The notes beneath the pieces are model-generated. The model was given only the letters and a program-made list of their open reading frames with translations, did not search any database and was not told the origin of the DNA. 64,000 nt of DNA. Source: Lycium barbarum (taxonomy: Eukaryota; Streptophyta; Magnoliopsida; Solanales; Solanaceae). The stretch lies in assembly GCF_019175385.1 (NCBI RefSeq), contig NC_083344.1:58652782-58716781 (forward strand), given 5' to 3'. Both the position numbers and the translations under genes were made by a program. Shown piece by piece: positions 59,074-64,000 of this stretch. The first letter of the stretch is position 1, and every line of letters begins with the position of its first letter.

Positions 59074-61318
59074 TGTTATATCCCGCATTTTTGCATATTC
59101 GGACAAATTCGAAATAATTTTGACTTGTAAGAAATAAGGCCATAATTTGATTTTTATTTAATATATGGGTGTTGTTCATGAAATGTTGATGTGGAAACAT
59201 GGAGGAAGGTCAAGGGCAAAATGGGAAATTTTAAAAACTAGTTTCGGGAATTTCAAAATAAGACCCGCAACAAATTGGGCTTAAATTAAATGAAAAAAAA
59301 AGGAAAACAAAGAAGCCCATATTAGTAGTGGTCGGCCATGGAGGAAAATATATGGCCCAAGCCCATAAAAATTGTAAAATCCATGTGATAAATAAATAGA
59401 AGGGTCCATCACTTAGTCATCATCTTTAGTACTTTCAAGACAAAAATTTTGAGTGTAAGAGCCAAGGGGTATTCGGCCAACCAAAAGTTTTTTTTTTTTT
59501 TGAAACCTTCCAAACTTTGATCCAAAATTTCTTCCTTCTTGAATTCCCACTAAGTTCAAGACCCCCTTCAACGTGGTATAATTTTTTAGGCAAGAAAGTA
59601 CTTTTTTTTTGGCAAGTGGAAATTCTTGAAATGAATGTAGAGTATGAAAAATGTGGGTTATGGGTATGTGTGTGTGGCCGAATATTGTTGTGGATGGAGA
59701 GGGATAAACAAAATTTTATTTATTATGTTAATTGTGTTGTGGTGGCCTTGTGATGCAAATGGAAGAATACTACTTCAAGTTGGCATGAAAATTGGTTGTT
59801 AAGTTGTTGTAGGAAATTTTGTGATTTTATTATAGAGTTATGTAATTATGGAAATGGAAATTGTTAAGGTGCAAATTGTAGTTGTTGTTGATGAAATTGG
59901 AAAAAGAAAAATGTGTTGTGAATGTTGTGTCGAAGGTTGGAGGTTTCGGGTGAATTATAGTTTTGGTGGGATTTTTTTGTATATTTTGTAGAATTGTATG
60001 AAATGCTGTTGAATTGCACTTGAATGATCTTGAATTAGTAGTGAATATGTAAGTGTCGATATCGGCTTGAAAATTCGTAGTTGAATTGAATGTTGATGAA
60101 TTATGTTGAAAGGAAGGTTACTAATGTTGGAATGTGTTTTGAATTGATTATCGATGTTATTGGTATGGTTGTTGGTATTGTTGGTATGGTTGTTGATGAA
60201 TTTGGCCGAGTTAAATTCTAGGGGATGTTGAATTTACAGGGGAGATGCTGCCTAAATATCTGTAGACAAGTACTAGTTAAAACTGAATTTCTAAGTATTT
60301 GTAACTAATGTTTAGTAATTGATAATATTATTGTAGATATTGGAGAGCCCGAGACTTGAGTCGGGATTTGTTTGGCGAGTGATCGAGATTTGTTAGTGAG
60401 CGATCGAGGTATGTAAAGCCTACCGTTCCTTCTTTTTGGCATGATCCTTTTTGGAATAAACAAAAATTTATATGTATGCTTATAAAGAAAATCCTACTCT
60501 TAGATGCCACTAGGATGGCTAACATCTTTGACCTCCATAAGCTATCCTATATGGTTCGATACGCATTTATGATGTTTGAAGATTCTAGTTGATATGTTTC
60601 TGAACAATTTCCGAAAAATATTTGATATGGCTAAAGCTTTGGATACATATATTTTGATACGTACATATGATCTTAAACGCTCCATTTGATTTGCTCCTTA
60701 GTAATGGTTGAAAGCTCCCCTAATACAAATGTTACTTGAATTTCCAAAAAGAGCTTCTGAAATGCTTTTAGAAAGTTCTATACTTCAAAAGTTCGTAACT
60801 TTCGTATATTAACTCCGATTGACCCGAACCTGATTTCTGAGCCTTCAGATGTCGTAAAAATATTTGTTCATCAAGTTTTGAAGCTTATTTATTTATATGC
60901 ATATGGTTTCCGCACTACTCCGCTCGTGCCTACTACTATGATATCGTTCGCCGGTTCCCGGGCCGATTCTGTGATCGTGTACACTATGGTATATTCGGCA
61001 GTATGATGTGTTACGGTTCCCGAGACCTCGCCATAGGGCCAGGTACCGCTTATATACGGCATTATGATGTGATATGGCATATGATATGTTCTGGTGTTGT
61101 GATATGTTATGATGATACGATATGTTCGGGGATAGTACGGAGATGTGAAACCTTCTGAAGTATGATGTGTTGTGGCGCCAGCGTCGGAGTGGCGGCCACG
61201 TTCCTGAGCCCTATGCATGATTTTTTTTTTATTTGCATGAAATACAGAAATCCGAATCATAACCGAAGTGAGGAGTACAAAATGTGGATACAGAATTAGT
61301 ATATCAAAACCTGTGTTG

Positions 61319-61372
<54 letters not shown>

Positions 61373-62037
61373 CAACACAGGTTTTGATATACTAATTCTG
61401 TATCCACATTTTGTACTCCTCACTTCGGTTCTGATTCGGATTTCTGTATTTCATGCTTTGCATTCTCAGTACATATTTTGTACTGACCCCCTTTCCTCGG
61501 GGGCTGCGTTTCATGCCCGCAGGTACGGACGTTCGTTTTGGTGATCCTCCAATATAGGATACATATTTTACCACTTGGATTACTCCTTTTGATCTGGAGC
61601 TCATATTTTTGGTACATATCTTCTGTTATACATATTCTGTATATAAATGACTATTTGGGTACGGTGGGGCCCTGTCCCGTCATATGTTCTGTCATGATTT
61701 GTAGAGGCCTGTAGTCATATATGTGGGTCATGGGTCATGTTTGTTCGTTTGTGATTATGATCTGCGTCTTAATGCGGTCCCGTTTGCTATTATGGCCAAA
61801 ACGGCCCATTTGCTTGCATATGTGTGTATATCTGGGCGATGTCTATTCCACCAGCCTACAGGATTTGATATGATGTTTCTGTATGGGCGACCGCTTAAGA
61901 TGATATTTGTTTCAGTATCTGTTTAAAATAACGTATGTTAAGTTTGAATAAATCTTTGATATGTCGATCTGGTACGTAAGTCTGTTTGGGTGTCAAAATA
62001 GGGCACCAGTCGCGGCCCACGGGGCTGGGTCGTGACA
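59074..62037 (+). mobile_element. 5' LTR of K (2964 bp)
   Basis: TGTTATATCCCG to GTCGTGACA. A1 60239, D2 60409; the D1 region is deleted near 59625. Carries the 222-bp palindrome 61235-61456 and the double stem-loop 61466-61503. Confidence 0.93.
61235..61456. repeat. 222-bp near-perfect palindrome in the K LTR
   Basis: Two 111-nt arms, centre between 61345 and 61346, with a single mismatch (61260/61431); the middle 50 nt is an (AT)n run. The right arm matches the normal LTR sequence seen in A and F; the left arm is its inverted copy replacing the usual sequence. Confidence 0.97.
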
Positions 62038-62041
62038 GAAG

Positions 62042-62053
62042 TGGTATCAGAGT
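62042..62053 (+). other. Primer binding site of K
   Basis: TGGTATCAGAGT, one mismatch (last base) to the initiator tRNA-Met complement. Confidence 0.9.
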
Positions 62054-62096
62054 GGTTTGTCCTCGGAATGTCTACAGGCCGTGTCTAGTAGAGTTT

Positions 62097-62132
62097 TGTT
62101 TATCGGTGTGTTGTGCACCACATCTATAAACA
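62097..62132 (+). other. Leader stem-loop of K with GTGCAC loop
   Basis: Full TGTTTAT/ATAAACA and GGTGTG/CACATC stems; hexamer at 62113-62118; 55 nt from the PBS start. Confidence 0.78.
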
Positions 62133-62214
62133 GAAGGCTAAAGGACATTTAGGGTGTTACCTTTCTTTGGATCTTAGATCGTGCGATAGAGTTGTGCTAT
62201 TAGGATGATCTCTT

Positions 62215-62237
62215 CTGACCGATTGTTATGTTTACAG
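62215..62237 (+). other. Branch point and splice acceptor before gag of K
   Basis: CTGAC (A at 62218), then TTATGTTTACAG ending 62237, two bases before the gag ATG at 62240; same layout as in A. Confidence 0.5.
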
Positions 62238-62239
62238 TG

Positions 62240-63396
62240 ATGCCTCCGAAGAAGACGACGGCTGCCCAGAAGGGCAAAACAGTGGCAGGAGAGACCAGTC
62301 AGATACAGAGGGTTACTCAGGCTCATGTTCAGACTATGCCCGATATTGCGCCGCAGTCAGCGGGCTCTGCTACGCCATCATCATCAGAGAAGCCTGAAGC
62401 GGCTCCACCAGTAGCTTCAGAGGCTCCAGCGCCCGCGCCCCCAGCTCCTCAGCCAGGGGCGGAGGATAGGGCGATGACAGAGGCTGTTTAGTTGTTGATG
62501 ACATTGGTAGCAGGACAGGCTCGCAGACGCGGGCTAGGGGGTGATGATATGGACAGACGTGACAGTCTGAGGGTTCGTGATTTCTTGACTTGTGGTCCTC
62601 CAGAGTTTTACGGGTACAAGCCCGAGGAGGATCCCCAGGATTTTATTCGACAGATGCAGCGTGCGTTGAGACTAGTCAGGCCTTCGAAGACCGAGTCTGT
62701 CGAGTTAGCTGCACACAGACTGCGGGATGTAGCGATTAATTGGTACGAGTCTTGGGAGCTGTCCAGAGGCGAGGATGCTCCTCCAGCCGTGTGGGACGAG
62801 TTTGTAGCCGCCTTTCTCAGCCACTTTTTGCCCCCAGAGTTGCGGCGGGCGAGAGTTGACAGGTTTTTGCAACTGCGGCAGAGAGGCAGGAGTGTCCGAG
62901 AGTACAGCTTGGAGTTTGATTCTCTGGCCAGATATGCACCTACCATAGTAGCTGAGATGGCTGACCGGATGCACCGGTACGTGATAGGATTGGATCGCTA
63001 TTTGATTGACAGTTGTATGGCGATGGCATCGCAGACTGGTATGGACATTGCCCGATTACAGGCTTATGCGCAAGGGATGGAGGACCGGCACAGAGAGGCT
63101 CAGTCGGGTAGAGACCGTGATAGGAGGCCGCCCAAGCTGGCTAGGTCAGCTGGGTATTCTGGAGAGTCTCGAGGCGGGCAGCCTCAGCAGCAACAGTCTA
63201 GTAGATATCCTCCTTCGTCAGGCCGGGGTACACAGTCTACAGGTAGATGATTTGGCAGTGCAGGGTATTCTGGAGCGGGCCTGAGTTCCAGAGCCTCGGG
63301 TTCGCAGACGAGCAGGGGTCCCAGTTAGTCTAGGCCACCCATTCCCCGGTGTTCTTATTGTGGGAGGTCGCACCTGGGGAGTGCTATCGAGCTATA
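62240..63396 (+). pseudogene. gag of K
   Basis: Best preserved Gag here. I start it at 62240 (MPPKKTTAAQKGK), since all relatives begin MP(P/V)K; the upstream in-frame Met adds three unlike residues. Pro/Ala-rich linker (EAPAPAPPAPQPG), then TAG at 62489-62491 where relatives have Gln. The frame then stays open to 63250 through RDFLTCGPPEF, NWYESWELSRGED, FLPPELRRARVDRF, SLEFDSLARYAPT and the basic tail. A TGA (63248) and a TAG near 63327 replace Arg- and Gln-type codons, and a 1-bp deletion near 63370 moves the zinc-knuckle region to the next frame. CHG/CG deamination could explain the stops. Confidence 0.93.
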
Positions 63397-64000
63397 GGTG
63401 CCTATTTTTCCTGTGGTCGCCAGGGACATATTATGAGAGACTGTCCATTGGCGAGTGGTTCTGGTGGTGCAGTTCAGCCGACGAGATCAGCTGCTGGCTC
63501 GTCTTCCACTCCTTCAGTTATGCGCCCTGCGGGGCGAGGTATGCCAGCACCAGCGAGCCGCGGTAGAGGCCGTGGCGGGGTTTCTGATTCTAGCGGTTCT
63601 TCGAACCGCATATATGCATTGGCTAGCCGACAGGATCAGGAGGCGTTGCCAAATGTTGTCATAGGTACATTATTGGTCTTCTCTCGAGCTGTGTATGCAT
63701 TGATCGATCCGGGTTCTACTTTATCATATATTTCTTCCCTTGTCGCTAGTAAAATTGGGATAACACCTGAACCTATAGAGTCGTTCGAGGTAGCTACACC
63801 AGTTGGGGATTTTATTATAGCGAGGCAGGTATATAAAGATTGTTCTGTGATTATATGTGGCCGTTGCACTAAGGCTGATTTGGTAGAATTAGATATGATG
63901 GAATTTGATGTTATTATGGGTATGGACTGGTTAGCCTCCTGTTATGCTAATGTTGACTGCGAGAAAAAGGTAGTTCGCTTCCAGTTTCCAGGGGAACCAG
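63397..64000 (+). pseudogene. Zinc knuckle and protease of K, partial at window end
   Basis: Open to the window edge. The knuckle reads YFSCGRQGHIMRDC, with the first Cys changed to Tyr. A Ser/Arg/Gly-rich linker follows, then the aspartic protease with intact [13 protein letters not shown] and FDVIMGMDWLASCYANVDC. The remaining pol lies to the right. In this clade Gag and Pol are normally one ORF, so the frame change is damage, not a programmed shift. Confidence 0.9.

Noticed and set aside
60889..61260. 123-codon minus-strand ORF in the K LTR
   Set aside because: Lies in LTR sequence, overlaps the palindrome arm and a T-run, has no recognisable motif and no counterpart under constraint in other LTRs.
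62228..62239. Upstream in-frame Met (MFTV) as the gag start of K
   Set aside because: Relatives begin at MPPKK or MPVKR, and the upstream codons overlap the acceptor-like TTTACAG.

Overview
This window is plant nuclear DNA made entirely of nested LTR retrotransposons. I see no host gene, rRNA or tRNA gene. The recognisable coding DNA is Ty3/gypsy of the chromovirus type, probably Tekay/Del clade. It has an MPPKK-type Gag with a CCHC knuckle, then protease (DPGS), RT (FIDD), RNase H, an HHCC/DDE integrase, a GPY module and a C-terminal chromodomain. The LTRs are unusually long (about 2.4-3.3 kb), run TG..CA, and are followed by a primer site matching initiator tRNA-Met (TGGTATCAGAGC). From memory of such polyproteins I favour a eudicot, perhaps Solanaceae, but the sequence alone does not prove it.

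Layout. 1-1244: minus LTR (G) inserted in the 5' LTR of E. 1245-9272: E (+), a non-autonomous element with long LTRs, no gag-pol and one unfamiliar 139-codon ORF. 9273-15619: M1 (-), a decayed autonomous element; E sits in its integrase. 15620-16587: fragment L of a plus LTR into which M1 inserted. 16588-17339: minus LTR C, cut by A. 17340-25960: A (+), a nearly complete autonomous element whose 3' LTR stops after 411 bp. 25961-55170: B (-), an autonomous element whose 3' LTR is truncated and fused to A. B is split by a solo LTR (27101-29729), a second solo LTR H (33119-35965) and the 13.75-kb element F (36244-49996). F's 5' LTR holds a third solo LTR, I (37101-40416, minus). 55171-55825: minus LTR fragment N, broken by J. 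55826-59073: 5' LTR and leader of J (+), broken by K. 59074-64000: 5' LTR, gag and protease of K (+), running off the window. Matching 5-bp target duplications are visible for the three solo LTRs and for F.

No reading frame here is intact; all gag-pol copies carry stops or frameshifts. The interest lies in shared cis-structure. (1) A 36-nt leader stem-loop lies 55-57 nt from the PBS start in all seven leaders; its loop hexamer is self-complementary in six, with three different hexamers (GTGCAC, GCGCGC, GCCGGC), as expected of an RNA dimerisation kissing loop. (2) An ordered set of splice-site-like motifs recurs in the LTRs and ends in a branch point plus 3' splice site just before gag, which suggests a spliced gag mRNA. 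(3) A double stem-loop occurs in almost every LTR, with compensatory changes. (4) A perfect 8-bp stem sits just upstream of the polypurine tract. (5) K's LTR holds a 222-bp near-perfect palindrome. (6) F is a chimera of an E-like non-coding element and the 3' half of a chromovirus pol.
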